The notes: generated by a model not told the origin, from the letters alone. A stretch of 64,000 nucleotides of DNA from Paracoccus caeni (GCF_016629665.1 NZ_JAEPRQ010000001.1:1116001-1180000), one strand, 5' to 3'. Positions 18,534 through 27,435 are shown, numbered from the stretch's first letter. Program-made: numbers and translations.

Positions 18534-19688
18534 ATGTCGAAATTCCTTGAGGCGCGGCTTGCCGTTTCCGGCATGTTCTTCCTGAATGGCCTGATGGTCG
18601 GAAGCTGGGCACCGAAAGTGCCCGTGGTCATGGACCGGCTGAATATCAGCGAGTCGGTGATGGGGCTTCTGGTGCTGTGCCTTGGCATCGGCTCGGTCCT
18701 GATGATGCCGGTTTTCGGCGGTCTGGTGGCGCGGCGTGGATCGGTCTTCGCGGTGCGGCTTGGCGCGGTGCTGCTGACGCCTGCGCTGCTTCTGATTTCG
18801 CTGGCACCTAACCCGTGGATCGCCGGGCTGGCGATTGCGTGGTTCGGCGCGTCCATGGGCGGGATGGATGTGGCGATGAACGCCAATGCCGTGTCGGTCG
18901 AGCGGGGCTGGAAGCGCGCGATCATGTCCTCGTGCCACGGGTTCTGGAGCCTTGGCGGGCTGGTGGGCGCCGGTCTGGGCGGCGTTGCCTTGGCCAAACT
19001 GGGCGAAATCGGGCATGCGGTGGCGGTGACGGCGGTTGTGGCTGCGGGGCTGGCGCTGCTGTGGCACAGGCTGCTGCAGGACGCGCCGGAAGCGGGGGCG
19101 GGCGGTCATGTCCCGTTGCGCCTGCCGCGGTCGCCCTTGCCTTATGTCATCGGCCTTGTGGCCTTGTGCTGCATGATCCCTGAAGGGGCGATCCTTGACT
19201 GGGCGGCGGTCTATCTGCGGCGCGAATTGGGAGCGTCGCTGTCAATGGCGGGTCTGGGCTTTGCGGCCTGTGCGGGGACGATGGCGGTGATGCGTTTTCT
19301 GGGCGACCTGATCCGGCAGCGGCTGGGCGCGGTAACGACGCTGAGGATCAGCGCGGTCATCGCGATTGCCGGACTTGCGGTGGCAGGTTTTGCGCCCTCG
19401 CCTTGGGCCGCGATCATAGGCTTCGGGATCGCGGGGGTCGGGCTTGCGAATATGGTGCCGATCGCCTTTTCCGCCGCCGGAAACCTGCCCGGTCTGGGTC
19501 ACGGGATCGGGCTGTCGGTGGTCACGACGATGGGCTATTCCGGCATCCTACTGGCCCCCGGCAGCATTGGTTTTCTTGCCGAAAAGCTAAGTTTTGCGAC
19601 GATTTTCGTAGGTCTTGCCGTGCTGTTGCTGCTGCCGCTGGCACTGTCGCGGCTGGCAGGGACGGCGGATTTCGACGGCGGGCATTGA
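18534..19688 (+). CDS. Major facilitator superfamily transporter
   Basis: 384 residues with about twelve hydrophobic helices. MFS features include the loop 2-3 region GGLVARRGSVFAVRLGAVLL and WFGASMGGMDVAMNANAV in helix 5, a pattern seen in YbjJ/FucP-like sugar or unknown-substrate permeases. The small size and GMDVAMNANAV motif point to the YbjJ-type group, whose substrates are mostly unknown. Located directly after the 2-hydroxyacid dehydrogenase, it may move a related organic acid, but that is only context. Confidence 0.85.
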   Translation: MSKFLEARLAVSGMFFLNGLMVGSWAPKVPVVMDRLNISESVMGLLVLCLGIGSVLMMPVFGGLVARRGSVFAVRLGAVLLTPALLLISLAPNPWIAGLAIAWFGASMGGMDVAMNANAVSVERGWKRAIMSSCHGFWSLGGLVGAGLGGVALAKLGEIGHAVAVTAVVAAGLALLWHRLLQDAPEAGAGGHVPLRLPRSPLPYVIGLVALCCMIPEGAILDWAAVYLRRELGASLSMAGLGFAACAGTMAVMRFLGDLIRQRLGAVTTLRISAVIAIAGLAVAGFAPSPWAAIIGFGIAGVGLANMVPIAFSAAGNLPGLGHGIGLSVVTTMGYSGILLAPGSIGFLAEKLSFATIFVGLAVLLLLPLALSRLAGTADFDGGH

Positions 19689-19721
19689 GGCGGCGATAGC
19701 GCCTTCTTTCAAAGGCTTCCG

Positions 19722-20243
19722 TCAGTCGATCAGATGCAGGTTGCCGCGGGTGCCATCCATGTCGAAATCCTGTAGCAATCGGATCGTCCGGGGCTTGGCG
19801 CTGCATCCGAACCGATAGGTACGGTAGGAATTCCAAGTGACGAGGTGGAGATCGTCGCGGGCTATGGCATTGACCAGAATCCGGGCCTCGACAAGGTCTT
19901 CCGGACCTTCGCCGGGAAAATCCAGATCGATCTCTGGCGCGACTGGACCATCATAGGCCAGCCAACCGCTGTGATCGAAAAAATCTAGTATTATGAGCAG
20001 TCTGGCATCCAGAAGTCGTGGATCGTCCAGATATTGCAGACGAAATCGGCATATTTGAATGGGTGGAGTGGGGATCTCGGATGTGACCTCGTCGAGGTGT
20101 GACGACAGCGCCTCGGCAGAGACGATTTGTCCCCAGTTATATTCCGTGTCCTGCGGCTCATCTGCTGCGCTTCGGATGAAGAACGCGACCGCAACAGCCG
20201 CAGCAAGGAAGGCCAATCCCGTCAACGGGAGGCGCGGGTTCAT
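19722..20243 (-). CDS. Hypothetical single-pass membrane protein
   Basis: 173 residues if started at MNPRLPL (20243); an ATG at 20258 would add five. A hydrophobic N-terminus (LTGLAFLAAAVAVAFFI) is followed by a roughly 145-residue periplasmic domain with no motif I recognise. Base use is less GC-rich than its neighbours. It converges on the MFS gene. No homology assignment is offered. Confidence 0.6.
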   Translation of the reverse strand: MNPRLPLTGLAFLAAAVAVAFFIRSAADEPQDTEYNWGQIVSAEALSSHLDEVTSEIPTPPIQICRFRLQYLDDPRLLDARLLIILDFFDHSGWLAYDGPVAPEIDLDFPGEGPEDLVEARILVNAIARDDLHLVTWNSYRTYRFGCSAKPRTIRLLQDFDMDGTRGNLHLID

Positions 20244-20604
20244 GGTCGTCTCATGCAATAACTTTGATCTGCCATGACTTTAGCCGGGTTCGGTTCGTCG
20301 GGCAATCTGTCGGGCTACGGCTTGCGGGCGTTGCAATCGGTATTTTCGCAACGGAGAAATGCCGGGCGGGGTTTCGATTAGCAAATGCTGGGATTATCGC
20401 TGCACAGGGCGGGCACTGAATAGGCACAGGATGTACACAGCATGTGCACCGCTGATGATGCGCACTGTGCCCTGAAACGAGCCGAAATCGCCTCCGTGGT
20501 GACTGATGCCGGAAGCCTGCCCTGCGAACGGAGCTGGCGTTCACAAAATACTTGCACCACCATCAGCCCTATGGATTGCTCGGACCTCCAACAGGAGGAA
20601 TATG
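20244..20604. other. Intergenic region between the hypothetical gene and the LysE transporter
   Basis: About 360 bases without a gene. It contains a cluster of short palindromes and near-repeats around 20400-20475 (TGTACA, GTGCAC, GGGCACTG and CACTGTGCCC elements), which may be regulator sites. No consensus promoter could be fixed. AGGAGGAA at 20593-20600 is the ribosome-binding site of the next gene. Confidence 0.45.
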
Positions 20605-21243
20605 ATGTCTTTTGAACAATGGCTCGCCTTCGCAGCGGCATCCGCCGTCTTGCTGGCAATTCCGGGTCCCACGATTTTGCTGGTCATCTCCTATGCGCTT
20701 GGGCACGGCAAAAAGGCCGCAGGGGCGACGGTCGGCGGTGTTGCTCTTGGCGATTTTACCGCCATGACAGCTTCCATGCTTGGTCTTGGAGCGCTGCTTG
20801 CAGCCTCGGCCACGTTGTTTACCGTGTTGAAATGGGTCGGCGCTGCCTATCTGATTTACCTTGGTGTGAAGCTCTGGCGCGCGCCGGTTTCGGCAGGGAC
20901 GACAGGCGCGAATGCCGAAGCATCGCCGAAAGAAAGACCTATACGGATTTTCCTGCACACCTATATCGTCACCGCGCTTAATCCGAAGAGCATCATCTTC
21001 TTCGTCGCGTTCCTGCCCCAGTTCCTGAACACGGCGCAGCCGGTATTGCCGCAAATGATCATCTTCGAGACGACGTTTCTTGTGCTGGCGATCCTGAACG
21101 CGGGTTTCTATGCGTTGATGGCGTCGATGGCGCGCAAGTCGATCCGTAAGCCGGGCGTGCAACGGGTGGTTAACCGGGTTGGCGGGTCATTAATGATCGC
21201 TGCGGGCGCGCTGGCCGCAAGCTGGAAACGAGCTGCAGCCTGA
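20605..21243 (+). CDS. LysE/RhtB-family amino-acid exporter
   Basis: 212 residues with six hydrophobic helices and the family signature AIPGPTILLVISYALGHGKKAA at the N-terminus, then GAAYLIYLGVKLW and ALNPKSIIFFVAFLPQFL. It should export an amino acid or homoserine-like compound across the inner membrane. Adjacent ATGs at 20602 and 20605 are possible; AGGAGG at 20593-20598 is better spaced for 20605. It converges on panB. Confidence 0.9.
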   Translation: MSFEQWLAFAAASAVLLAIPGPTILLVISYALGHGKKAAGATVGGVALGDFTAMTASMLGLGALLAASATLFTVLKWVGAAYLIYLGVKLWRAPVSAGTTGANAEASPKERPIRIFLHTYIVTALNPKSIIFFVAFLPQFLNTAQPVLPQMIIFETTFLVLAILNAGFYALMASMARKSIRKPGVQRVVNRVGGSLMIAAGALAASWKRAAA

Positions 21244-21259
21244 CGGTCGCTCAGCGCAT

Positions 21260-22069
21260 TCAGCGATAGACCTGATCGTCGCCCGGAAAGCTGCGGTCGC
21301 GGACGGCGGCGGCATATTCGGCGATGGCTTCGCTGGCGCGTGGGCCGAGATCGCTGAACTTCTTCACGAAGCGCGGCACCCGGCCTGACAGGCCCAGCAT
21401 GTCGTCCAGCACCAGCACCTGACCGTCGCAATTCTTCGACGCGCCGATGCCGATTGTCGGGATCTTCACCGCTTCGGTGATGCGGTCGGCAAGGGGCTCC
21501 ATCACCCCCTCGACCACGACCGAGAAGGCTCCGGCGGCCTCAACATCAATGGCGTCCTGAATATGGGCGGGCCATGTGGCCGGGTCGCGGCCCTGGGTCT
21601 TGAAGCCGCCAAGGGTCATCGTCGCCTGCGGGGTCAGGCCGATATGGGCCATGACCGGGATGCCGCGTTCGGTCAGGAAGCGGATGGTGGGCGCCATGCG
21701 GCTGCCGCCTTCCAGCTTCACCGCGCCGCAGCCGGTTTCCGCCATGACGCGGGCCGAGTTGCGGAACGCCTGTTCGGGGCTTTCCTCATAGGACCCGAAG
21801 GGCATGTCGATGACCACCATTGCCTTGTCCGAGCCGCGCATGACCGCCTGACCGTGCAGGATCATCATTTCCAGCGTGACGCCGATGGTCGAAGGCAGGC
21901 CGTGGACCACCATGCCAAGGCTGTCGCCGACAAGGATCACATCGGCATGGGCATCGACCAGCGCGGCCATCGGTGCGGTATAAGCGGTCAGCGTCACGAT
22001 GGGGGTGTCGCCTTTGCGGGCGGCGATCTGCGGAACGGTGATGCGTTTTACCGGGGCCTGTGCGGACAT
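21260..22069 (-). CDS. panB: 3-methyl-2-oxobutanoate hydroxymethyltransferase
   Basis: 269 residues. PanB transfers a hydroxymethyl group from methylene-tetrahydrofolate to ketoisovalerate, giving ketopantoate for pantothenate and CoA. Motifs: [29 protein letters not shown] (metal-binding Asp), [17 protein letters not shown] and the catalytic glutamate in VVVEGV. panC follows upstream on the same strand with a 10-base gap (order panC then panB in transcription). Confidence 0.96.
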   Translation of the reverse strand: MSAQAPVKRITVPQIAARKGDTPIVTLTAYTAPMAALVDAHADVILVGDSLGMVVHGLPSTIGVTLEMMILHGQAVMRGSDKAMVVIDMPFGSYEESPEQAFRNSARVMAETGCGAVKLEGGSRMAPTIRFLTERGIPVMAHIGLTPQATMTLGGFKTQGRDPATWPAHIQDAIDVEAAGAFSVVVEGVMEPLADRITEAVKIPTIGIGASKNCDGQVLVLDDMLGLSGRVPRFVKKFSDLGPRASEAIAEYAAAVRDRSFPGDDQVYR

Positions 22070-22079
22070 GGGAACCTCC

Positions 22080-22937
22080 TCAGGGGTGGGCGACGCGCTG
22101 GTCGATCAGCAGCACATCACCAAAACCGACGGCCAGCAGGATCACCACGGGGCGGGTGATCGCGGTGATCTTTGACAGATCGGCGGCGTTGCGAATGTCG
22201 ATCGAGCGGACAGTGCCGCGCGGCTCGGCCCGCAGGATGCGGCGAAGCTCGGCCCGGACGGCGGAGAGGGGGGCGCCTTCGGCCACCATCGCCTCGGCCC
22301 GGTCAAGCGCGCGGGGCAGGACCGGGGCGGCGGCGCGATCCTCGGGCGACAGGCGGCGGTTGCGGGACGACATGGCAAGGCCGTCAGCTTCGCGCACCGT
22401 AGGCACGCCGATGATCTGGACCGGCATATCCAGATCGGCGACCATCTGGCGGATGATGGTGAGCTGTTGGTAGTCCTTTTCGCCGAAAGCTGCGGCGTCG
22501 GGTTGGACGATGTTGAACAGCTTTGTCACCACCGTCGCGACGCCACGGAAATGGCCGGGGCGCAGGCGGCCCATCAGCATTTTCGCAAGGCCGGTGGTTT
22601 CCACGATGGTCTGCGCGCCGGGGCGGTAGATGTCCTCGACACCCGGCAAGAATACGGCATCGCAGCCGACCTCTTCCAGCATGCGAAGATCGTTCGCCTC
22701 GTCCCGAGGGTATTTGGCCAGATCCTCGTTCGGGCCGAATTGCGTCGGGTTGACGAAGATCGAGGTGACGATGCGACCGCCGCCCTGCTGATCCAGCCAG
22801 TCGCGGGCGCGGCGCACCAATGTCAGGTGGCCATCATGAAGCGCCCCCATCGTGGGCACCAGCGCCACGGAGTGACCCTGTTTGCGCCATTCGGCCACGC
22901 AGTCGCGCATGGCCTGCTTGTTGCGGCAAATCTCCAT
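22080..22937 (-). CDS. panC: Pantothenate synthetase (pantoate-beta-alanine ligase)
   Basis: 285 residues joining pantoate and beta-alanine with ATP. Motifs: [18 protein letters not shown] (HIGH-type), [44 protein letters not shown], and the KMSKS-like MSSRNRRLS. First gene of the panCB pair; it diverges from the FAD/GcvT dehydrogenase, with 177 bases between starts. Confidence 0.97.
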   Translation of the reverse strand: MEICRNKQAMRDCVAEWRKQGHSVALVPTMGALHDGHLTLVRRARDWLDQQGGGRIVTSIFVNPTQFGPNEDLAKYPRDEANDLRMLEEVGCDAVFLPGVEDIYRPGAQTIVETTGLAKMLMGRLRPGHFRGVATVVTKLFNIVQPDAAAFGEKDYQQLTIIRQMVADLDMPVQIIGVPTVREADGLAMSSRNRRLSPEDRAAAPVLPRALDRAEAMVAEGAPLSAVRAELRRILRAEPRGTVRSIDIRNAADLSKITAITRPVVILLAVGFGDVLLIDQRVAHP

Positions 22938-23000
22938 CGCGTCCCCTTTGCCCCCCGCGGTGTCGGGCGCAACCTAAGGCCAAGTCCCGGATTCGCCAAG

Positions 23001-23015
23001 TGCTGCATTGCAGCA
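23001..23015. promoter_or_regulatory. Perfect TGC-rich palindrome, likely operator of the GcvT-type dehydrogenase gene
   Basis: TGCTGCATTGCAGCA is a perfect 7-1-7 palindrome, 100 bases before the dehydrogenase start. Its right half (TTGCAG, 23008-23013) can serve as a -35 hexamer with GACAAT at 23030-23035, 16 bases on, as -10, so a bound protein would block the promoter. The first 13 bases recur exactly at 26277-26289 in front of the TetR gene. Confidence 0.6.
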
Positions 23016-23114
23016 TGTCGTTTTTCGCTGACAATGGTCGGGCCTTATCTGACGGGGCGTCATTCGCTCTGGCAGATACGGTGCAGAAACTTGAGGCCAA
23101 AGGGAGTCGCCGGG

Positions 23115-25616
23115 ATGAAGTCGCATGTGAAGGTTCTGGTGGTCGGGGGCGGCGCTGTTGGCTGCGGTATCGCCCTGCATCTGGCCCGCGCCGGATGGGA
23201 AACGATGCTGGTCGAGCGGGATGAGCTGACCGCAGGCTCCACATGGCATGCCGCGGGGCTGCTGCCTTTGTTCAACATGGGCTACGCCACCAGCCATATC
23301 CACGATTATTCGGTCAAGCTTTATGCTGAGCTTGAGGCCCAGACCGGGCTGAACGCGGGCTTCACCCGCTGCGGCAACCTGCGCATGGCGCAGACGCAGG
23401 ACCGGATGGATGAATATCAGCTTTATTCCGCCATCGCCGAGACGGTGAATGTCGAGCATGAATTCCTGACCCCGAAAGAGATCAAGGACCGCTGGCCGCT
23501 GGTCAATATCGACGGGCTGAAGGGCGCGCTGTTCCACCCGACCGACGGCTATATCAACCCCGCCGATGTGACGCAGGCGATGGCCAAGGGCGCACGGATG
23601 GCCGGTGCCACGATCGAGCGTAAGATTCAGGTCAACGGCTATCAGTGGACCGGCAGCGAATGGATCGTCACCTGCGAGAAGATGGTGGACAAGGGCGGCA
23701 ATCTGGTGCCCTCGGGCGAGATTTTCGAGATCCGGGCCGAGCATGTCGTCACCGCGACCGGCAACCACGCCCAACGGACCGCGCGTCTGCTGGGCATCAA
23801 GATCCCGGCCATTCCGGTCGAACACCAGTTCATCGTCACCGAACCCGATCCGGCGCTGCTGAAATGGCGTGCCGAGGGTAACCCGGAACACCCGGTTCTG
23901 CGTGATGCCGATGCCAAATGGTATGTCCGCGAAGAACGCGGCGGCTGGATCCTTGGCCCGTACGAGCGGAATGCGCCTGCACGGTTCCTCTATGACGTGC
24001 CGGAGACCTTCCGCGCCGATCTGTTCCCGCTGGATCTGGAGCGGATCGAGGAAGAATATATGTCGATGATCCACCGGCTTCCGTCCTCGGAAACGGTTGG
24101 TCTGAAGGACGATTTCAACGGCCCGATCTGCTATACCCCGGACGGGAACCCGCTGGTCGGCCCGGCGCCCGGTCTGCGCAATATGTGGCTGGCCGAGGGC
24201 TTCAGCTTCGGCATCACCGCAGCAGGCGGCGTCGGCCATTACCTTGCGCAGATGATGACGCAGGGCGAGGCCGAGATCGACATGGCCAGCCTTGATCCGC
24301 GCCGTTATGGGCGCTGGATGACCACCGAATATGCGGCGCGGAAGAACGAGGAATGCTATGAGCATGTCTTCATCCTTCACCACCCCGATGAAGAGCGGGA
24401 AGCCTGCCGTCCGCTGCGCACCTCGCCCGCCTATGACCGCCAAAAGGCGCGCGGCGCGCAATTCGGCAGCGTCAATGGCTGGGATCGCCCGAACTATTAC
24501 GGCCCGCTGGATGCGCCTGCCGATTTCGACCACAATGCCCGCAGCTTCCGTCGCGGCGGCTGGTGGCAATATGCCAAGGCCGAGGCCGAGGCGATCCGCA
24601 ATACCGCAGGTCTGATCGACGCGACCGCCTTTGCCAAGCACATGGTGAAAGGGCCGGGGGCGACGGCGTTCCTTGACTGGTTGACCACCAACAAGCTGCC
24701 GAAAGTCGGCCGGATCAACCTGACCTATGCGCTGACCAATGCCGGTACCACTCATACCGAATACACCATCGTCCGGCTGGCCGAGAATGACTATTATCTG
24801 GTCTCGGCCGGGGCGTGGCAGGATTATGACGGCGACAATCTGGTGAAGTCGGCGGAAGACTTTATGGCCAATGGTGGTGACTTCGTCAGCGTGCAGGACG
24901 TGACCACGCAATGGGGCGTCTTCGCCATCGCAGGTCCGAAATCGCGCGACATCCTGAAGAAGCTGATCGGCGATGCCGACCCGGCGACCGCGCTGTCCAA
25001 CAAGCGCTTCCCCTGGCTCTCGGCCAAGAAGATCGAGCTTGGCATGGTGCCGGTGAATGCCATCCGCGTCGCCTATACCGGCGAACTTGGCTGGGAGCTG
25101 CACCACCCGATCGAGATGCAGAACCACTTGTTCGACCGGCTCATGGAAGCGGGCGAACCCGAGGGGATGAAGCTGGTCGGTGGTCGGGCGCAGAACTGGC
25201 TGCGGCAGGAGAAATCCTATCGCGCCTTCGGCACCGAACTGGGCCGCGACGCGACCCCGCTGGAAGCCGCGCTGGACCGCTTTGTCGATCTGGACAAGGA
25301 CTTCAAGGGCAAGCAGGCGATGCTGGACAAGGGCGTCCGCTTCAAATGCGTGACCGTGCTGATCGACGGGCCGGAAGATGCCGATCCCTGGGGCCGCGAG
25401 GGTCTGTTTGCCGATGGCGAGCGGGTCGGGCGTCTGACCTCGGGTGGCTATTCGGTGGGCTTTGGCAAGCAGATCGGTATGGGCTATGTCCGCCCCGATC
25501 TGGCCGAGCCGGGCACCAAGCTGAAGGTCCGCATGTTCCGCGAATTGTGGGATGCCGAAGTGACCGAAGACAGCCCCTTCGATCCGACCAACGCGAAGAT
25601 CCGCGTCGACGGCTGA
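23115..25616 (+). CDS. FAD-dependent oxidoreductase with GcvT domain (dimethylglycine/sarcosine dehydrogenase family)
   Basis: 833 residues. Order: DAO-type FAD domain (VVGGGAVGCGIALHLARAG near 10), STWHAAGL with H45 at the position of the covalent-FAD histidine of mitochondrial dimethylglycine dehydrogenase, a central FAO_M part, then GcvT N- and C-terminal domains from about 440 (IRNTAGLIDATAFAKHMVKGPGA, AYTGELGWELHHP, SGGYSVGFGKQIGMGYV). The family demethylates dimethylglycine, sarcosine or related methylamines and passes the one-carbon unit to tetrahydrofolate. Which substrate is used cannot be read directly. ATG 23115 follows AGGGAG. A terminator at 25645 ends the gene alone; the flanking TetR gene is a likely regulator. 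Confidence 0.9.
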   Translation: MKSHVKVLVVGGGAVGCGIALHLARAGWETMLVERDELTAGSTWHAAGLLPLFNMGYATSHIHDYSVKLYAELEAQTGLNAGFTRCGNLRMAQTQDRMDEYQLYSAIAETVNVEHEFLTPKEIKDRWPLVNIDGLKGALFHPTDGYINPADVTQAMAKGARMAGATIERKIQVNGYQWTGSEWIVTCEKMVDKGGNLVPSGEIFEIRAEHVVTATGNHAQRTARLLGIKIPAIPVEHQFIVTEPDPALLKWRAEGNPEHPVLRDADAKWYVREERGGWILGPYERNAPARFLYDVPETFRADLFPLDLERIEEEYMSMIHRLPSSETVGLKDDFNGPICYTPDGNPLVGPAPGLRNMWLAEGFSFGITAAGGVGHYLAQMMTQGEAEIDMASLDPRRYGRWMTTEYAARKNEECYEHVFILHHPDEEREACRPLRTSPAYDRQKARGAQFGSVNGWDRPNYYGPLDAPADFDHNARSFRRGGWWQYAKAEAEAIRNTAGLIDATAFAKHMVKGPGATAFLDWLTTNKLPKVGRINLTYALTNAGTTHTEYTIVRLAENDYYLVSAGAWQDYDGDNLVKSAEDFMANGGDFVSVQDVTTQWGVFAIAGPKSRDILKKLIGDADPATALSNKRFPWLSAKKIELGMVPVNAIRVAYTGELGWELHHPIEMQNHLFDRLMEAGEPEGMKLVGGRAQNWLRQEKSYRAFGTELGRDATPLEAALDRFVDLDKDFKGKQAMLDKGVRFKCVTVLIDGPEDADPWGREGLFADGERVGRLTSGGYSVGFGKQIGMGYVRPDLAEPGTKLKVRMFRELWDAEVTEDSPFDPTNAKIRVDG

Positions 25617-25644
25617 GTCGCGAAAAACAGCCCTAGAGACCATG

Positions 25645-25672
25645 ACAGGACGGCTTTGCCGTCCTGTTTTTC
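25645..25672 (+). terminator. Terminator after the GcvT-type dehydrogenase
   Basis: 10-bp perfect stem ACAGGACGGC (25645-25654) / GCCGTCCTGT (25658-25667) with a TTT loop and a TTTTTC tail. One of the clearest terminators in the window. Confidence 0.88.
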
Positions 25673-25693
25673 ATTACCAGTAAAAAAATTCTT

Positions 25694-26272
25694 CTACCCG
25701 TTCCGCGCGATCAGATTGTTCAGCATTTCGCTGAAAGCGGGAGCCTTGAACGGCGCCGAAGGCGGTCTTTCCCGACCCAGTTCAAGCGATGCATAGCCAT
25801 GCGTCATCGCCCAGAGCGTCGTTTCAAATTCGTCCGGCGCAGTTCCCTTGGAATAGGGTGCAGAGGCCTCTTGCAAGATCAGATAGCTGCGGGTTGCGAC
25901 CTTGCTCAGATCGGGGCTGGGCGTCCGAAGCTCATCGAACATCAGCCGGAACAGCGACATCCGATTTGCCGCAAACTGTATATATGAAAGGCAGATAGCC
26001 TCCAGTTTCTCGAAACTGTGCCGCAGCCGCTGATCGTCGCGGGCTGTCGCAAGCGCCGCCGCGAAGAGGACAAAGCCGCGCTGCGCAATTGCGTGGCGCA
26101 GTCCCGGCAGACCGTCGAAATAATGGGCCGGGGCTGCGTGAGAAACGCCCGCACGGGCGGCGATTCGGCGCAGGCTTAGCCCCTCGGTAGCTTGCTCATC
26201 CAGCAATTCAATCCCCGCGAGAATCAGCGCCTCGCGAACGTCGCCTCGACCAGTGTTTATTGAGGGATTCAT
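25694..26272 (-). CDS. TetR/AcrR-family transcriptional regulator
   Basis: 192 residues from the ATG at 26272; an upstream in-frame ATG (26284) adds four. The N-terminal helix-turn-helix is at about 10-60 (DVREALILAGIELLDEQATEGLSLRRIAARAGVSHAAPAHYFDGLPGLRHAIA). The C-terminal part (SFEKLEAICLSYIQFAANRMSLFRLMF, ELGRERPP) resembles the WHG/TetR_C ligand domain. The palindrome at 26277-26289 overlaps the upstream start codon, which favours 26272 and suggests autorepression. It converges on the dehydrogenase gene, which carries the same palindrome. Confidence 0.88.
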   Translation of the reverse strand: MNPSINTGRGDVREALILAGIELLDEQATEGLSLRRIAARAGVSHAAPAHYFDGLPGLRHAIAQRGFVLFAAALATARDDQRLRHSFEKLEAICLSYIQFAANRMSLFRLMFDELRTPSPDLSKVATRSYLILQEASAPYSKGTAPDEFETTLWAMTHGYASLELGRERPPSAPFKAPAFSEMLNNLIARNG

Positions 26273-26276
26273 GCGA

Positions 26277-26289
26277 TGCTGCATTGCAG
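26277..26289. promoter_or_regulatory. TGC-rich palindrome upstream of the TetR gene
   Basis: TGCTGCATTGCAG matches the first 13 bases of the palindrome at 23001. The core CTGCA-T-TGCAG is a perfect palindrome. It lies 5-17 bases upstream of the chosen TetR start, a normal place for an autoregulatory operator. A plus-strand TTGACA follows at 26294-26299. Confidence 0.55.
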
Positions 26290-26400
26290 AAACTTGACAG
26301 TGTAAAGCTTTCCATAGATGCTTATCGCACCCGGAATTTTACGTGTCGTGCGGCCACACACGCACCTGATGAATGAGTTATTCCCGGGCAGCCCGTCGAA

Positions 26401-26453
26401 GGCTCTGGTCTGAGTGGTAGTCATTGTTGTTTTTTGTGTGTCAGACCAGAGCC
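26401..26453. repeat. Perfect 13-bp inverted repeat with a 27-base loop
   Basis: GGCTCTGGTCTGA (26401-26413) and TCAGACCAGAGCC (26441-26453) pair perfectly. The loop is rich in T and G. No gene covers it on either strand, and no U-tract follows. It may be an RNA structure or the remnant of an element; its role is unknown. Confidence 0.7.
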
Positions 26454-26534
26454 CGCGCGGATCGCGTATGTCGTGGCCGATACGATGCCTTTTCCTGCCG
26501 ACGAACATCGCCGAGGACAACCGAAACAAATGTA

Positions 26535-26576
26535 AATCAAGAAGGCCGGGCTTTGTATCGCCCGGCCTTCTTGATT
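26535..26576. terminator. Strong terminator beside tRNA-Gly, could act both ways
   Basis: 17-bp perfect arms (26535-26551 and 26560-26576, core AAGAAGGCCGGGC) around an 8-base loop. On the minus strand it directly follows the tRNA 3' end and is followed by TTACATTTG; on the plus strand it is followed by TTCT. It should end the tRNA-Gly transcript. Confidence 0.85.
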
Positions 26577-26579
26577 TTC

Positions 26580-26654
26580 TGGAGCGGGCGATGAGATTCG
26601 AACTCACGACCCTAACCTTGGCAAGGTTATGCTCTACCCCTGAGCTACGCCCGC
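26580..26654 (-). tRNA. tRNA-Gly (anticodon GCC)
   Basis: Reverse complement folds as a complete tRNA: acceptor GCGGGCG/CGCCCGC, D arm GCTCAGGGGTAGAGC, anticodon loop TTGCCAA with anticodon GCC, T arm GTGAGTTCGAATCTCAT, discriminator T and an encoded CCA. 75 bases including CCA. A strong hairpin terminator sits immediately downstream. Confidence 0.97.
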
Positions 26655-26692
26655 ATCCGTTACCGTCAGCGTTGCCGCCTTCGGTGAGGGGT

Positions 26693-26721
26693 GATTTATG
26701 GGACTGTGTCAGGGGGTGCAA
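26693..26721 (-). promoter_or_regulatory. Possible tRNA-Gly promoter
   Basis: On the minus strand TTGCAC (26716-26721) and TAAATC (26693-26698) are 17 bases apart, about 40 bases before the tRNA 5' end. Moderate matches only. Confidence 0.4.
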
Positions 26722-26817
26722 GGGGTATTTTCACCTTTTCAGCGGATTTTTTCCGTGGCGTTGACTTGCTGGCCGGAAGGGCTGAACCTGCGACCGGCAA
26801 CAGCAATGAGGTTTACC

Positions 26818-27435
26818 GTGGGGGCAGCCGATCAGCTATCGGATTTCGTGCGCAAGGCGATGGAGGGGGGCCATGGCGAAGAGCGGATTCGCAGCGCCTT
26901 GACCCAGACCGGATGGTCGCCCGCCGAAATCGACACCGCCCTTGCCGGATGGCAGCCGGTCGATGATCTGCCTGCAGTGCCACGTCCGCGCGCCTATGTC
27001 TCTGCCCGCGAGGCGATGCTTTACACGCTGTTGATGGTCGCGCTGGCGGTGGTCTGCTGGCACGTGCTGAGCCTTGGTTTCCACGTCGTCGATACAGCGA
27101 TCCCCGATCTTAGCGAACGAGGGTATGTGGATAACTGGTCTATGCGTTTCTCGATCGCGGCCATCATAGCGTTTCTGCCGATCTTCGTGCTTCTGGATCA
27201 CCGGATGGCGGCGCGGTTGCAGGGGCGCGAATTGCGTCGTCGGTCGCAGGTGCGGCGGATTTTCGCCTCGATCACCGTGCTGATCGCGGCGCTGGTGGTT
27301 CTGGGCGATGTGGTCGCGATCATCTATGCGCTTCTTTCGGGCGATCTGACATTGCGCTTCATCGTCAAGGCGGTGCTTGTCGGTGGCGTGGCCCTGCTGG
27401 TCGCCGCCTGTTATCACGAGGATCTGGATGGTTAG
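26818..27435 (+). CDS. Four-helix membrane protein (DUF5671-like)
   Basis: 205 residues from a GTG at 26818, chosen because GAGG lies six bases upstream; an ATG at 26806 is an alternative. The first 50 residues (LSDFVRKAMEGGHGEERIRSALTQTGWSPAEIDTALAGW) resemble a small helical domain with a UBA-like periodicity. Then come four or five hydrophobic helices (EAMLYTLLMVALAVVCW; FSIAAIIAFLPIFVLLDH; FASITVLIAALVVLGDVVAIIYALL; FIVKAVLVGGVALLVAACYHE). I place it near DUF5671 from memory; function unknown. The next gene overlaps its stop. Confidence 0.65.
   Translation: MGAADQLSDFVRKAMEGGHGEERIRSALTQTGWSPAEIDTALAGWQPVDDLPAVPRPRAYVSAREAMLYTLLMVALAVVCWHVLSLGFHVVDTAIPDLSERGYVDNWSMRFSIAAIIAFLPIFVLLDHRMAARLQGRELRRRSQVRRIFASITVLIAALVVLGDVVAIIYALLSGDLTLRFIVKAVLVGGVALLVAACYHEDLDG

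Noticed and set aside
22974..25643. Very long open frame (about 889 codons) on the minus strand opposite the GcvT-type dehydrogenase
   Set aside because: It mirrors the dehydrogenase gene in the complementary frame, an artefact of GC-rich codon use. The plus strand has full family motifs and a ribosome-binding site; the minus frame has none.
26269..26721. Open frame on the minus strand running across the tRNA-Gly region
   Set aside because: It reads through the tRNA and terminator and shows tRNA-derived sequence (GVEHNLAKVRVVSSNLIAR), a known false-gene pattern.
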